The notes: a model not told the origin generated them from the sequence alone. DNA of 64,000 nucleotides from Burkholderiaceae bacterium (GCA_023150375.1 JAKLLA010000002.1:248001-312000), one strand, 5' to 3'. Shown: positions 39,701-48,971, counted from the stretch's first letter. Program-made: numbers and translations.

Positions 39701-42196
39701 TCAGCGTGGGTGCGGGCCGTCGCGGCGGCCGAACACACCGCGCAGGCCCTGGCCGGCATGGAAGCGCCGCGGCGCCTCCTCGCCGCGCGCATCGCAGGCG
39801 CGCCGGTAGGCCTGCAGGCTGCGCTGCGCCCGGCCGAGCACGCTGTCGGCCGGGTAGCCCTCGGCAGCGTGGGTGCCCGTCGCCAGCTCGCCGTAGGGAT
39901 GGCCGGTCAGCAGCGCCAGGCCCTCGCCGGCGCTCTCGGCCGTGTAGAGGTGGAAGCGCCCCGCGGCCACCGCCTCGACCACCGGCGCATCGAGCATCAG
40001 GTGGCGGCGGTTGCGCGCCGGGATCAGCACGCCCTGGCGGCCGTCCAGGCCGAGCGCCTCGCAGCAGCGGAACCAGCCCTCGATCTTCTCGTTGATGCCG
40101 CCCACCGGCAGCATCTCGCCGTGCTGGTTGATCGCCCCGGTGACCGCGATGCCCTGTGCCACCGGCAGGCCCGACAGGCTCGACAGCAGGGCATAGAACT
40201 CGGCGCAGGAGGCCGAGTCGCCCTCCACGCCGCTGTACTCCTGCTCGAAGACCACCGCGCCGGTCAGCGCCAGCGGCGCGATGTGGGCGAACAGCGCCGA
40301 GAGGTGGCTGGCCAGGATCAGCACGCCCTTGCTGTGGATCGGGCCGGCCATCTCGACCTCGCGCTGGATGTCCAGCAGCCCCTCCTCGCCGGCGTGGGTG
40401 CGTGCGCTCACCCGCACCGGGAAGCCGAAGCGGTAGTCGCCCAGGTCGATCACGGTCAGGCCGTTGACCTGCCCGACCGCCTGGCCGGCCAGGCTGATCA
40501 GGCGCTCGCCGTCGACGATGCTCTCGCGCAGGCGCTGCTCGGGATGGTCGTGGCGCAGCCGGTGCGCCTGCTGCGCGCGGGCGACGTCGACCGCCTCGAG
40601 GCGCGCCGCGCCGCGTTGCTGCGCCAGCGCCGCCGCCTCCAGCAGCAGGGCCTCGCTGCGGCCGAACAGGGCACTCTGGCGGCGCTGGTCCTCGGCCTCG
40701 CGGTGGCTGGCCTCGAGCAGCGCGGCCACCGCCGCAGCCGAGGCCGGCGGCAGGGCCCGCCGCGCGCAGAGCTGGGCCACGAAGATCGCGGTGGCACGGT
40801 AGGACGCGGGCGAGGCCGCGAAGCTCTCGACGAAGTCCACCTTGCAGCGAAAGCGCCGGGCGAACTCGGGGTCGGCCTCCTGCACCAGGTAGTAGTCCTC
40901 CACCGAGGCGACCAGCACGATCTTGACCTCCACATCCACCGGCTCGGGCTGCAGCGACACCGCGGCGATCGGCGCCTGCACCATGCCGGGCTCCTCGATC
41001 TGCAGCCGGCCGCTGCGCAGGAAGCGGCGCAGCTTCTCCCACACCGGCGGATCGGCCATCAGGTCGCGCAGGTGCAGCATCAGGAAGCCGCCGTGCGCGC
41101 GCAGCAGGCTGCCGGCGCGCACCCGCGAGAAGTCGGTGACCAGCACATCGTTCTCGCTCTCGTACTCGATGCTGCCGAAGAGGGCGCGGAAGACCGGGTT
41201 GTCCTCGACGATCACCGGCGCGCCGCGCTGCCCGAGCTCGTCCTCGTGGTGGTCGACCACCACGTTGACGCGCAGCCGGGCGGTCAGCGCCAGCAGCCCG
41301 GCGACCCGCTCGGACTCGTCCAGGTCCTCGGCGGGCTGGAACAGCGCCAGGTTGTCCAGCAGGTCGGCCTGGACCCCCTCGAGGTACTGGGCGAGCTTGC
41401 GCGCATCCTTGATGCCGCGGCGCAGCGCCGCGCGGATCTTCTGCAGCTCGCGCTCGAGCAGCGGCTGCACCCACTGGCGGCGCAGCGTGGCCAGCGCCTC
41501 GCGGCGCGCCGCCTCGCGCAGCTGCATGGCCTCCAGGTGCGGGGCGATCTCGGCACGCAGGGCGGCCTCGGCGGCCTCGTTGGCGGCACGCCGCGCCGGC
41601 TCCAGCGTGAGAGCCTTGGCGGCGGTGAGCGGTTGGCCCGCCTCGTCGAGCTGGGTGAAGACGAAGTGCCCTTGCTCGCGCAGCAGGGTGAAGCCGTGCG
41701 CCTGGGCGCAGGCCGACAGCGCGACAAGGCTGCGCTCGTCCTCGGCCTGGCCGGCGGCCTCGAGGCGGTCGATGGCGGCCTTGGCCTCGGGCGCGGCCAG
41801 CCGACGGGGGATCTGCTCGTGCAGCGTGCGGGCGAACTCGCCCATCAGCTGGCGCAGCAGCCGGCCCTCGCCGGCGGGCAGGCGCAGCGCGCGCGGCTGC
41901 TCGGGATGCTCGAAGTGGTGCAGGTAGACCAGATCGGGCGGCACCGGCCGGGCTGCAGCCAGCGTGTGCATCATCTGCTGCATCAGCGTGCTGCGGCCGC
42001 TGCCGACCTCGCCGAGCACGAAGAGGTGGTAGTCCGGTGCCTGCATCGTCAGGCCGAAGCGCGCCGCCTGCTCGGCACGCTCCTGGCCGATCCAGGGCAG
42101 CGGCTGGCCGGCCAGCTCGGCCGTGTCGGCGAAGGGCAGCGTGGCCGGGTCGATCGTCAGGCGCAGGGCGGCGGGGGCAAGGGCGGCAGCAGGCAT
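39701..42196 (-). CDS. Lon-family ATP-dependent protease (LonB/YcbZ-like)
   Basis: The 831-residue protein has an N-terminal ATPase part with the P-loop FVLGEVGSGRSTLMQQ, a long charged helical insert (residues 130-290) and a C-terminal Lon protease domain. The catalytic dyad is clear: serine in GVEGDSASCAEFYALLSSLSGLP and lysine in VGGINEKIEGWF. This domain order fits the ATP-binding Lon-related proteases (COG1067) rather than classical Lon, since the N-terminal substrate domain is absent. GSGRST has Arg in place of the Walker A lysine. The start is MPAAALAPAALRL at 42196. It is convergent with WS/DGAT (19-base gap). Confidence 0.93.
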   Translation of the reverse strand: MPAAALAPAALRLTIDPATLPFADTAELAGQPLPWIGQERAEQAARFGLTMQAPDYHLFVLGEVGSGRSTLMQQMMHTLAAARPVPPDLVYLHHFEHPEQPRALRLPAGEGRLLRQLMGEFARTLHEQIPRRLAAPEAKAAIDRLEAAGQAEDERSLVALSACAQAHGFTLLREQGHFVFTQLDEAGQPLTAAKALTLEPARRAANEAAEAALRAEIAPHLEAMQLREAARREALATLRRQWVQPLLERELQKIRAALRRGIKDARKLAQYLEGVQADLLDNLALFQPAEDLDESERVAGLLALTARLRVNVVVDHHEDELGQRGAPVIVEDNPVFRALFGSIEYESENDVLVTDFSRVRAGSLLRAHGGFLMLHLRDLMADPPVWEKLRRFLRSGRLQIEEPGMVQAPIAAVSLQPEPVDVEVKIVLVASVEDYYLVQEADPEFARRFRCKVDFVESFAASPASYRATAIFVAQLCARRALPPASAAAVAALLEASHREAEDQRRQSALFGRSEALLLEAAALAQQRGAARLEAVDVARAQQAHRLRHDHPEQRLRESIVDGERLISLAGQAVGQVNGLTVIDLGDYRFGFPVRVSARTHAGEEGLLDIQREVEMAGPIHSKGVLILASHLSALFAHIAPLALTGAVVFEQEYSGVEGDSASCAEFYALLSSLSGLPVAQGIAVTGAINQHGEMLPVGGINEKIEGWFRCCEALGLDGRQGVLIPARNRRHLMLDAPVVEAVAAGRFHLYTAESAGEGLALLTGHPYGELATGTHAAEGYPADSVLGRAQRSLQAYRRACDARGEEAPRRFHAGQGLRGVFGRRDGPHPR

Positions 42197-42323
42197 GGGG
42201 CGGCGGGCGCCGCGCGGGGCGACGCAAGGTGGGCCGCAGGATTGTGCGCGGTCCGGCGCCGACCGGCCAGCCGGCGCGCGCCGACCGCGCGGAGCGAGCG
42301 GGGCGATCGGCGGCGGGGGCGGT

Positions 42324-43292
42324 TCAGGCCCCGGCCTCGAACAGCGCCCGCAGCCGCTCGCCCAGCCAGGCCTGCGCGGCGTCGGGCGCACGCCGCCGCG
42401 AGGCGTGCAGCGAGACGACGAAGCGCGGCCAGTGCCCGGGCAGTTCCTGCTGCACGAAGTCGCCGGCGCGCACCCACTCGCGCGCCAGCTCGGCGGGCAT
42501 CACGACACCCAGGTCGCTGCGCTGCACGATGGCCGGCAGGGCCAGGAAGTGCGAGGCCGACAGGCGCACCCGGCCGGACAGATCCAGGCTGTGCAGCACG
42601 GCCAGCGTCTCGGAGTGCGAGCGCACCACGCCGTAGCCCAGGCCGGCGAGCACCTCGCGCAGGGCTGCGTCGTCGCCCCGGGCATGCGCCAGGGCGGCCT
42701 GCACGGGATGGCCCCGGCGCAGCAGCAGGGTGTAGTGGTCCTCGACCAGCGGCCAGGCACGGGTGGGCTGCGCGGCGCCGCCGGCCTTCAGGCTCGGCAG
42801 GTAGCCGAAGGCGAAGTCGAGCTCGCCGCTGTCGAGCAGGCCGGCGATGCGCTCGGGCTCGACGACGCGGCAGTCGACCGTCACGCCCGGGGCGCGCTGC
42901 CCCAGGTCGGCCATCAGCGCGGGCAGGAAGCGTGCCTCGCCGATGTCGCTCAGGTGCAGGCGGAAGTGGCGGCGCGAGCGGGCAGGCTCGAAGCGCAGCG
43001 AGTCGCCCAGCGCATCGTCCAGCAGGGCCAGCGCCTGGCCGACCGCCAGCGCCAGCCGGTCGGCCGTGGGCGTGGGACGCACGCCGTGGTGGGCGCGGGC
43101 GAACAGCGGATCGCGCAGCTCACGACGCAGGCGGGCGATGGCGCTGCTGGCAGCCGGCTGGCTCATGCCCAGCAGCTCGGCCGCGCGGCTGACGCTGCGG
43201 GTGCGGTGCACCGCCTCGAAGACGCGCAGCAGGTTGAGGTCGAGCCGGGTCGGGTCGAGGGCATCGAAGGCGTCGGCGGCCGTGTTATCCAT
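42324..43292 (-). CDS. LysR-family transcriptional regulator
   Basis: The 322-residue protein has the N-terminal winged helix DLNLLRVFEAVHRTRSVSRAAELLGMSQPAASSAIARLRRELRDPLFARAHHGVRPTP and a two-lobe effector domain. NodD-like features (RLDLNLL, TPTADRLA) place it near the PcpR/NodD/LinR branch. It is divergent from iorA across 115 bases, which makes control of iorAB the natural inference; the effector is unknown but could be an aryl-pyruvate or aryl-acetate. The start MDNTAADAFDALDP was preferred over the upstream ATG at 43319. Confidence 0.92.
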   Translation of the reverse strand: MDNTAADAFDALDPTRLDLNLLRVFEAVHRTRSVSRAAELLGMSQPAASSAIARLRRELRDPLFARAHHGVRPTPTADRLALAVGQALALLDDALGDSLRFEPARSRRHFRLHLSDIGEARFLPALMADLGQRAPGVTVDCRVVEPERIAGLLDSGELDFAFGYLPSLKAGGAAQPTRAWPLVEDHYTLLLRRGHPVQAALAHARGDDAALREVLAGLGYGVVRSHSETLAVLHSLDLSGRVRLSASHFLALPAIVQRSDLGVVMPAELAREWVRAGDFVQQELPGHWPRFVVSLHASRRRAPDAAQAWLGERLRALFEAGA

Positions 43293-43340
43293 GAGGCGAA
43301 TATCACTTAGTCGGCTCATTCTATTGATGCCCTGAACCCG
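43293..43340 (+). promoter_or_regulatory. LysR-iorA control region
   Basis: This short relatively AT-rich stretch (AATATCACTTAGTCGG and TCATTCTATTGATG) lies between divergent lysR and iorA starts, with ATCA and TGAT ends 27 bases apart. It is the likely regulator-binding and promoter site. I cannot fix an exact T-N11-A box. Confidence 0.35.
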
Positions 43341-43407
43341 AGCACCGACACTGCGGCGCTGCCCCGAGAGCCCGACGCGCGACGCGCGCCACGAGAGGAG
43401 AGAGCCG

Positions 43408-45603
43408 ATGGAAGTGTCATTCAGCCGCGAGATCGAGAAGCTGCGCCAGGGCGCGGGCAGCACCTTCCACGGCGAGGGCATCCTGGCGATCACCAAGGCG
43501 CTGCTGCAAAGCGGCGTGTCCTACGTCGGCGGCTACCAGGGCGCGCCGATCTCCCACCTGCTGGACGTGATGGTGCAGGCGCGCCCCTACCTGGACGAGC
43601 TGGGCGTGCACGTGCAGGCCTGCTCGAACGAGGCCTCGGCCGCGGCGATGCTGGGCGCGTCGATCCACTACCCGGTGCGCGGCGCGGTGACCTGGAAGTC
43701 CATCGTCGGCACCAACGTGGCCAGCGACGCGCTGTCGAACCTGGCCTCGCCGGGCGTGACCGGCGGCGCGCTGATCGTCGTCGGCGAGGACTACGGCGAG
43801 GGCGCCAGCGTGATCCAGGAGCGCACGCACGCCTTCGCGATGAAGAGCGGCATGCTGCTGCTCGACCCGCGCCCGGACCTGGCGCGCATGGTGGAGATGG
43901 TGGAGCACGGCTTCGCGCTGTCCGAGGCGTCGAACATGCCGGCGATCCTGGAGCTGCGCATCCGCGCCTGCCACGTGCAGGGCAGCTTCGAGTGCCGCGA
44001 CAACCGCGCCCCGGCGATCTCCACCCGCGCGCTGCAGGCCGAGCCGGCCGCCTTCGACTACATGCGCCTGGCGCACCCGCCGGTGACCTTCCGCCACGAG
44101 AAGCTCAAGGGCGAGCAGCGCCTGCCCGCCGCGCGCCGCTACATCGCCGAGCACCGGCTGAACGAAACCTTCCCGGGCACGCACGCCGACCTGGGGATCA
44201 TCGTGCAGGGCGGCCTGTACAACGCGGCGATCCGCGCGCTGCAGCAGTTCGGCCTGGCCAACGCGTACGGCGACAGCGAGATCCCCATCCACGTGCTCAA
44301 CGTCACCTACCCGCTGGTGCACGACGAGCTGCTGGACTTCTGCCGCGGCAAGCGCGGCGTGCTGCTGCTGGAAGAGGGGCAGCCAGAGTACATCGAGCAG
44401 GAGCTGGCCACGCTGCTGCGCCGGCAGGACCTGCCCACGCCGCTGCATGGCAAGGGAGCCGGGAACGGCACCGGCACCGGCACCGGCACCGGCACCGATG
44501 GGCTGCCCAACGGCGGCGAGTACACGGTGGAGGTGATCGCCCAGGGGCTGGCGCCCTTCGTGGCGCGTTACCTGCCGCGCCATGACGCCAGCGCCGCCAC
44601 CGCCTGGCTGGCCGGCAATCGCCAGCGGCGCGAGCAGGCGGCGCAGGCGCTGGGCGCACCGCTGCCGCCCCGCCCGCCCTCGTTCTGCGTCGGCTGCCCG
44701 GAGCGGCCGGTGTTCTCGGCGCTGAAGCTGGCGCAGCAGGAGGTCGGCCGGGTGCACATCGCCGCGGACATCGGCTGCCACGCCTTCGCGACCTTCGAGC
44801 CTTTCTCGTCGGGCCACTCCATCCTCGGCTACGGCATGAGCCTGGCCAGCACCGCGGGCATCTCGCCGCTGATGGCGCGGCGCACGCTGGCCATCGTGGG
44901 CGACGGTGGCTTCTGGCACAACGGCCTGGTCACCGGCGTGCAGAGCGCGCTGTTCAACGGCGACGACGTGGTGCTGCTGATCTTCAAGAACGGCTACACC
45001 TCCGCCACCGGCACGCAGGACATCATCTCCACGCCCGACGAGGAGATCAAGGCGGCGGCGGCCGACAAGCACCAGAGCCTGGTCGACCGCAACCGCACCA
45101 TCGAGGAGACGCTGCGCGGCCTGGGCGTCACCTGGCTGCGCAGCGTGCACAGCTACGAGGTCGGTGCGATGCGCGACACGCTGGTCGAGGCCTTCACCAC
45201 CGCGCAGGGCGGGCTGAAGGTGATCGTGGCCGAGGGCGAGTGCCAGCTGGAACGCCAGCGCCGCATCAAGCCCTGGCTCGCCGGGCTGCTCGAGCAAGGG
45301 GCGCGGGTGGTGCGCAGCCGCTTCGGCGTGGACGACGACGTCTGCAACGGCGACCACGCCTGCATCCGCCTGTCCGGCTGCCCGACGCTGACGTTGAAGG
45401 ACAACCCCGACCCGCTGAAGGTGGACCCGGTGGCCACGGTGCTGGACGGCTGCGTCGGCTGCGGCCTGTGCGGCGCCAACGCCCACGCGGCCACGCTCTG
45501 CCCCAGCTTCTACAAGACCGAGGTGATCCAGAACCCGGCCTGGCACGAGCGGCTGCGCGCCGCGCTGCGCAGCGCGCTGACCCGGCCGCTGCGCGCCGCT
45601 TGA
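43408..45603 (+). CDS. iorA: indolepyruvate ferredoxin oxidoreductase alpha subunit
   Basis: The 731-residue TPP enzyme oxidatively decarboxylates aryl pyruvates to aryl-acetyl-CoA with ferredoxin. The N-terminal pyrimidine-binding domain (GEGILAITKALLQSGVSYVGGYQGAP) is followed by a central domain. The TPP domain has FCVGCPERPVFSAL and GDGGFWHNGLVTGVQSALFNGDDVVLLIFKNGYTSATG. C-terminal cysteine sets (CNGDHACIRLSGCP and CVGCGLCGANAHAATLCP) resemble two 4Fe-4S sites. A GTGTGTGT linker encoded by a hexanucleotide repeat lies before the TPP domain. AGGAGAGAG precedes the ATG. iorB follows after 24 bases. Confidence 0.95.
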   Translation: MEVSFSREIEKLRQGAGSTFHGEGILAITKALLQSGVSYVGGYQGAPISHLLDVMVQARPYLDELGVHVQACSNEASAAAMLGASIHYPVRGAVTWKSIVGTNVASDALSNLASPGVTGGALIVVGEDYGEGASVIQERTHAFAMKSGMLLLDPRPDLARMVEMVEHGFALSEASNMPAILELRIRACHVQGSFECRDNRAPAISTRALQAEPAAFDYMRLAHPPVTFRHEKLKGEQRLPAARRYIAEHRLNETFPGTHADLGIIVQGGLYNAAIRALQQFGLANAYGDSEIPIHVLNVTYPLVHDELLDFCRGKRGVLLLEEGQPEYIEQELATLLRRQDLPTPLHGKGAGNGTGTGTGTGTDGLPNGGEYTVEVIAQGLAPFVARYLPRHDASAATAWLAGNRQRREQAAQALGAPLPPRPPSFCVGCPERPVFSALKLAQQEVGRVHIAADIGCHAFATFEPFSSGHSILGYGMSLASTAGISPLMARRTLAIVGDGGFWHNGLVTGVQSALFNGDDVVLLIFKNGYTSATGTQDIISTPDEEIKAAAADKHQSLVDRNRTIEETLRGLGVTWLRSVHSYEVGAMRDTLVEAFTTAQGGLKVIVAEGECQLERQRRIKPWLAGLLEQGARVVRSRFGVDDDVCNGDHACIRLSGCPTLTLKDNPDPLKVDPVATVLDGCVGCGLCGANAHAATLCPSFYKTEVIQNPAWHERLRAALRSALTRPLRAA
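44467..44496 (+). repeat. (GGCACC)5 in-frame hexanucleotide repeat
   Basis: Five exact tandem copies of GGCACC encode Gly-Thr repeats inside iorA, in a linker between domains. Gain or loss of units would keep the reading frame. Confidence 0.95.
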
Positions 45604-45627
45604 GGCAACCCAACGGAGCCGCCCGCC

Positions 45628-47277
45628 ATGAATGCAACCCCGATGAACGACGCCGTGAACACCGACCGCCCGATCTGCCTGCTCGTCTGCGCCCTGGGTG
45701 GCGAAGGCGGCGGCGTGCTGGCCGACTGGCTGGTGGAGGTCGCCCGGCGCGCCGGCCATGCCGCGCAGAGCACCTCGATCCCCGGCGTGGCGCAGCGCAC
45801 CGGCGCCACCACCTACTACCTGGAGTTCGCGCCGCAGCCGCTGGCGCTCAGCGGCCCGAACGCCGGGCGCCGGCCGGTGTTCAGCCTCTACCCGGTGCCC
45901 GGCCAGGTGGACCTGCTGGTGTCCTCCGAACTGCTCGAAACCGCCCGGCAGGTCAGCCTGGGCGTCACCTCGCCCGAGCGCAGCCGGGTCATCAGCAGCA
46001 GCGCCCGCGCACTGACCACCGCCGAGCGCATGCCGCTGGGCGATGGCCGGCTCGACAGCGCCCGGCTGGCCGAGGTGATCCGCCAGGGCTCGCGCGAGCA
46101 TCAGTTGCTCGACATGGCGGCGCTGACGCAAAGCGCCGGCACGGTGGTGAGCGCGGTGATGCTCGGCGCGGTGGCCGCCAGCGGCGTGCTGCCCTTCGGC
46201 CGCGACCTCTATGAGGCGGTGATCGGCAGCGGCAACAAGGCCGCCGACGCCAGCCGGCGCGGCTTTGCCGCCGCCTACGCGCAGGTGCAGCGCCAGCGGG
46301 CCCAGGGCGAGGCGCTGCGCGCGATCGTCGCAGCGGCGCCCGTCGCAGCGGCGCAGCCGGCCGCGCCTGCGCTGCCCGAGGCCGCCGCAGGCCGCTTCCC
46401 GGCCGCGCTGCATCCGCTGATCGCACTGGGCCACGCCCGTCTGGTCGAGTACCAGGACGCCGGCTACGCAGCGCTCTACCTCGAGCGCCTGCAGCAGGTG
46501 CTGGACGCCGAGCGTGCCGCCGACCCGCACGCGGCGCAGTCCTTCGCGCTGACCCGCGAGATGGCGCGCTGGCTGGCGCTGTGGATGGCCTTCGACGACA
46601 TCGTGCGCGTGGCCGACCTGAAGCGCCGCGCCGACCGGCTGGCGCGCATCCGCCGCGAGGCACGCGCGGGCGACGGCGACGTGGTGCAGGTCTGGGACCA
46701 CTTCAAGCCCGGCATCCCGGAGATCGCCGGCCTGCTGCCCGCCGGACTGGACGGCGCGCTGCAGCGCTGGGACACGCGCCGCCAGCAGCGCGGCCGCAAG
46801 CCCTGGTCGCTGGCACTGCGGCTGGGCACGCACACGCTGCGCGGCGCGCTGGCGCTGCGCACGCTGTCGGCCCTGCGCGCCCTGCGCCCGCACGGACAGC
46901 GCTGGGCCGAGGAGCAGGCGCTGATCGGGCGCTGGCTGGCCGCGGTGGTCGACGCCACGGGCCGCGACTGGGCCGTGGGCCATGAGCTGGCGCTGTGCGG
47001 GCGGCTGCTCAAGGGCTACGGCAGCACACACGAGCGCGGCCGTGCCACGCTGCTGCACGTGCTGGACGAGCTGGCACAGCGGGTCCCCTTTGCCAGCCAG
47101 GCCGAACGCGCCGCGGCCATCGCCCGGGCCCGCAACGCCGCGCTGGCCGACGACAGCGGCCGCGCGCTGGACCAGGCGCTGGTCAGCGTCGGCGCGGCGC
47201 CCCGGCCGCTGCGCGAGCAGCCGATCCGCTTCGTGCGGCGGCGCCCCACCGCCGCGCAGCCGGCCGCCGGTTCTTGA
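45628..47277 (+). CDS. iorB: indolepyruvate oxidoreductase beta-family subunit with C-terminal extension
   Basis: Residues 15-200 are the pyruvate:ferredoxin oxidoreductase gamma-type domain (LLVCALGGEGGGVLADWLVEVARRAGHAAQSTSIPGVAQRTGATTYYLEF). Residues 240-549 form a helical, Arg/Ala-rich extension (WDHFKPGIPEIAGLLP, KGYGSTHERGRATLLHVLDEL) that recurs in long IorB proteins and fits DUF6537. The pair iorA-iorB thus makes a complete heterodimeric enzyme. The electron acceptor ferredoxin is not encoded nearby. Spacing to iorA is 24 bases. Confidence 0.93.
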   Translation: MNATPMNDAVNTDRPICLLVCALGGEGGGVLADWLVEVARRAGHAAQSTSIPGVAQRTGATTYYLEFAPQPLALSGPNAGRRPVFSLYPVPGQVDLLVSSELLETARQVSLGVTSPERSRVISSSARALTTAERMPLGDGRLDSARLAEVIRQGSREHQLLDMAALTQSAGTVVSAVMLGAVAASGVLPFGRDLYEAVIGSGNKAADASRRGFAAAYAQVQRQRAQGEALRAIVAAAPVAAAQPAAPALPEAAAGRFPAALHPLIALGHARLVEYQDAGYAALYLERLQQVLDAERAADPHAAQSFALTREMARWLALWMAFDDIVRVADLKRRADRLARIRREARAGDGDVVQVWDHFKPGIPEIAGLLPAGLDGALQRWDTRRQQRGRKPWSLALRLGTHTLRGALALRTLSALRALRPHGQRWAEEQALIGRWLAAVVDATGRDWAVGHELALCGRLLKGYGSTHERGRATLLHVLDELAQRVPFASQAERAAAIARARNAALADDSGRALDQALVSVGAAPRPLREQPIRFVRRRPTAAQPAAGS

Positions 47278-47340
47278 TCTGGGATAAGGCCGACACGACG
47301 TTGCCGGCAGGGTCGGCCCGCCGCGCGGGATGATCCCGCC

Positions 47341-47934
47341 ATGGCCACGTCGACGCTGCCCGTTCCCGCCGCCACGCCCGGCCCGACGCTGCCCGGCCAC
47401 CGGGCGATGTGGGTGGCGATCTGCCTGGAGTTCGTCGAGTTCGCGGTGTTCTTTGCGGTCTACTTCGCCTCGCGCTGGAACCATCCGCAGGACTTCCAGA
47501 CCGGTGCGGCCCGGCTGTGGACCCTGGGCGGCGTGCTGATCACGCTGGTGATGGTGACCAGCGGCTACCTGCTCACCCGCATGCTGCGCGCGATGCGGCA
47601 GGGCCGCCGAGTGGCGGCCGGCCGCTGGCTGCTGCTGGCGCTGCTCGTGGGCCTGGCCTACCCGGGCATCAAGCTGGCCGAGTGGCAGTGGAACCAGGGC
47701 CAGGGGCTGGATGCGGGCGCGGGCATCTTCGTGGTGGTCTATTACTACCTGACCATCAACCACTTCGTGCATTCCAGCTGGGGCCTGCTGGGCATGGCCT
47801 GGGGCTGGATGCGACTGCGCACCGGGGCCTACACGGCCGCGGACTGCCGCGGCCTGGAGTCGCTGGCCCTCTACTGGCATGCCACCGACCTGGTCTGGCT
47901 GATGATCTTCAGCCTCTTCTACGCCTTTGCCTGA
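47341..47934 (+). CDS. heme-copper oxidase subunit III family protein (NorE-like)
   Basis: The 197-residue membrane protein has five hydrophobic segments and resembles the cytochrome c oxidase subunit III family. MWVAICLEFVEFAVFFAVYFASRW and the C-terminal YWHATDLVWLMIFSLFYAFA are typical of the short NorE form. The conserved Glu of helix II (CLEFVEF) and YWHATDLVW are present. NorE is linked to nitric-oxide reductase maturation or function in denitrifiers, but no norCB lies in this window. The next gene is NorF-like and begins 11 bases later. Confidence 0.88.
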   Translation: MATSTLPVPAATPGPTLPGHRAMWVAICLEFVEFAVFFAVYFASRWNHPQDFQTGAARLWTLGGVLITLVMVTSGYLLTRMLRAMRQGRRVAAGRWLLLALLVGLAYPGIKLAEWQWNQGQGLDAGAGIFVVVYYYLTINHFVHSSWGLLGMAWGWMRLRTGAYTAADCRGLESLALYWHATDLVWLMIFSLFYAFA

Positions 47935-47945
47935 GGAGCCCGACG

Positions 47946-48215
47946 ATGCATCGGCCGAGTTCGACGACCCTGGCCTGGTGGGCGCTGATGCTGCTGACCG
48001 GCCTGAGCGTGGCCGCCGCCGGAGGGGCGCACGCGGGCAACGCACGCCTGTGGATGACCGCCGCGGTGGCGGCCATCGCCTGGGTCAAGGCCCAGCTGCT
48101 GCTGCGCGAGTACCTCGAGCTCGGGCGCGCGACGCCGACGTTGCGGCGGCTGATCCAGGGTTTCGCCGCACTGGCGCCGCTGGGGCTGCTGCTGTGCGCC
48201 TGGCACGAGCTCTGA
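47946..48215 (+). CDS. cytochrome c oxidase subunit IV/NorF-like small membrane protein
   Basis: The 89-residue protein has three hydrophobic segments (TLAWWALMLLTGLSVAAAGG, LWMTAAVAAIAWVKAQLLL, GFAALAPLGLLLCAW). The middle one carries the AWVKAQLLLREYLELG block of the prokaryotic COX IV/NorF family. It is probably co-transcribed with the NorE-like gene. The start was set at the ATG at 47946; the 268-residue ORF in the track begins in the wrong context. Confidence 0.82.
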   Translation: MHRPSSTTLAWWALMLLTGLSVAAAGGAHAGNARLWMTAAVAAIAWVKAQLLLREYLELGRATPTLRRLIQGFAALAPLGLLLCAWHEL

Positions 48216-48249
48216 CAACCCGCGAACGACCCCGGGCACCTCACCGCGC

Positions 48250-48278
48250 CGCCTGCCGAGCCGGCACAGCGGCAGGCG
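48250..48278. terminator. hairpin between norF-like gene and dedA
   Basis: A 9-bp stem (CGCCTGCCG/CGGCAGGCG) with an 11-base loop lies between two convergent genes. There is no T-run. Confidence 0.4.
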
Positions 48279-48287
48279 CACCCGCGC

Positions 48288-48962
48288 TCAGCGCGCCTGC
48301 GCGGCGGCCGGCGTCCGGGCCGCGGCTTCCTTGCGGCGCGCCCGCCAGGCGCCGAAGATCGCCAGCAGCCCCGGCACGATGATCAGCGCCCAGATGATCT
48401 TCGACAGGTTCGCCTGCACCCAGGGCAGGTTGCCGAAGAAGTAGCCGGCCGTGACGATGCCCACCACCCAGAGCAGCGCACCGGTGACGTTGTAGAAGCT
48501 GAACTTGGCACGCGTCATCTCCGCCACGCCGGCCACGAAGGGCACGAAGGTGCGCACGAAGGGCATGAAGCGGGCGATGACGATGGTGATGCCGCCGTAG
48601 CGCTCGTAGAACTCGTGCGCCTGGTCGAAGGCACGGCGGTTGAAGAAGCGGCTGTTCTCCCAGCCGAACACCTTCGGCCCGATGTAGCGGCCGATGCTGT
48701 AGTTGGCCTGATCGCCCAGGATGGCCGCCAGCAGCAGCAGCACCACCACCAGCGGATAGCTCAGCAGCCCCGCGCCGGCCAGGGCGCCGACGACGAAGAG
48801 CAGCGAATCGCCCGGCAGGAAGGGCATCACCACCACGCCGGTCTCGACGAAGACGATCAGGAACAGCAGCGCATAGATCCAGGGCCCGTAGGCTGCCACG
48901 AAAGCCTGCAGGTGGCGGTCCACGTGCAGCACGAAGTCGATCAGGGAAAGCAGCAGGTCCAT
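48288..48962 (-). CDS. DedA family membrane protein
   Basis: The 224-residue inner-membrane protein belongs to the DedA/Tvp38 family, members of which flip lipid carriers such as undecaprenyl phosphate or phospholipids. Family marks are the acidic FVETGVVVMPFLPGDSLLFVVGAL, NYSIGRYIGPKVF, and ARFMPFVRTFVPFVAGVAEM with its two key arginines (RFMPFVR), then FYNVTGALLWV. The tail is basic (RARRKEAAAR). The ATG has no Shine-Dalgarno sequence and lies very close to a promoter-like pair, suggesting a near-leaderless message. Confidence 0.95.
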   Translation of the reverse strand: MDLLLSLIDFVLHVDRHLQAFVAAYGPWIYALLFLIVFVETGVVVMPFLPGDSLLFVVGALAGAGLLSYPLVVVLLLLAAILGDQANYSIGRYIGPKVFGWENSRFFNRRAFDQAHEFYERYGGITIVIARFMPFVRTFVPFVAGVAEMTRAKFSFYNVTGALLWVVGIVTAGYFFGNLPWVQANLSKIIWALIIVPGLLAIFGAWRARRKEAAARTPAAAQAR

Positions 48963-48971
48963 GGGGCGGCG

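Noticed and set aside
35485-39792. 1435-residue minus-strand ORF
   Set aside because: It is antisense to the reductase and WS/DGAT genes and has no recognisable motif.
47274-47290. FNR-like box (TTGATCTGGGATAA) before the norE-like gene
   Set aside because: Only the first half-site fits TTGAT-N4-ATCAA; the second half GATAA matches poorly, and the site also overlaps the iorB stop.
43417-48045. 1542-residue minus-strand ORF
   Set aside because: It is antisense to iorA, iorB and the norE-like gene; all three have clear family motifs on the + strand.
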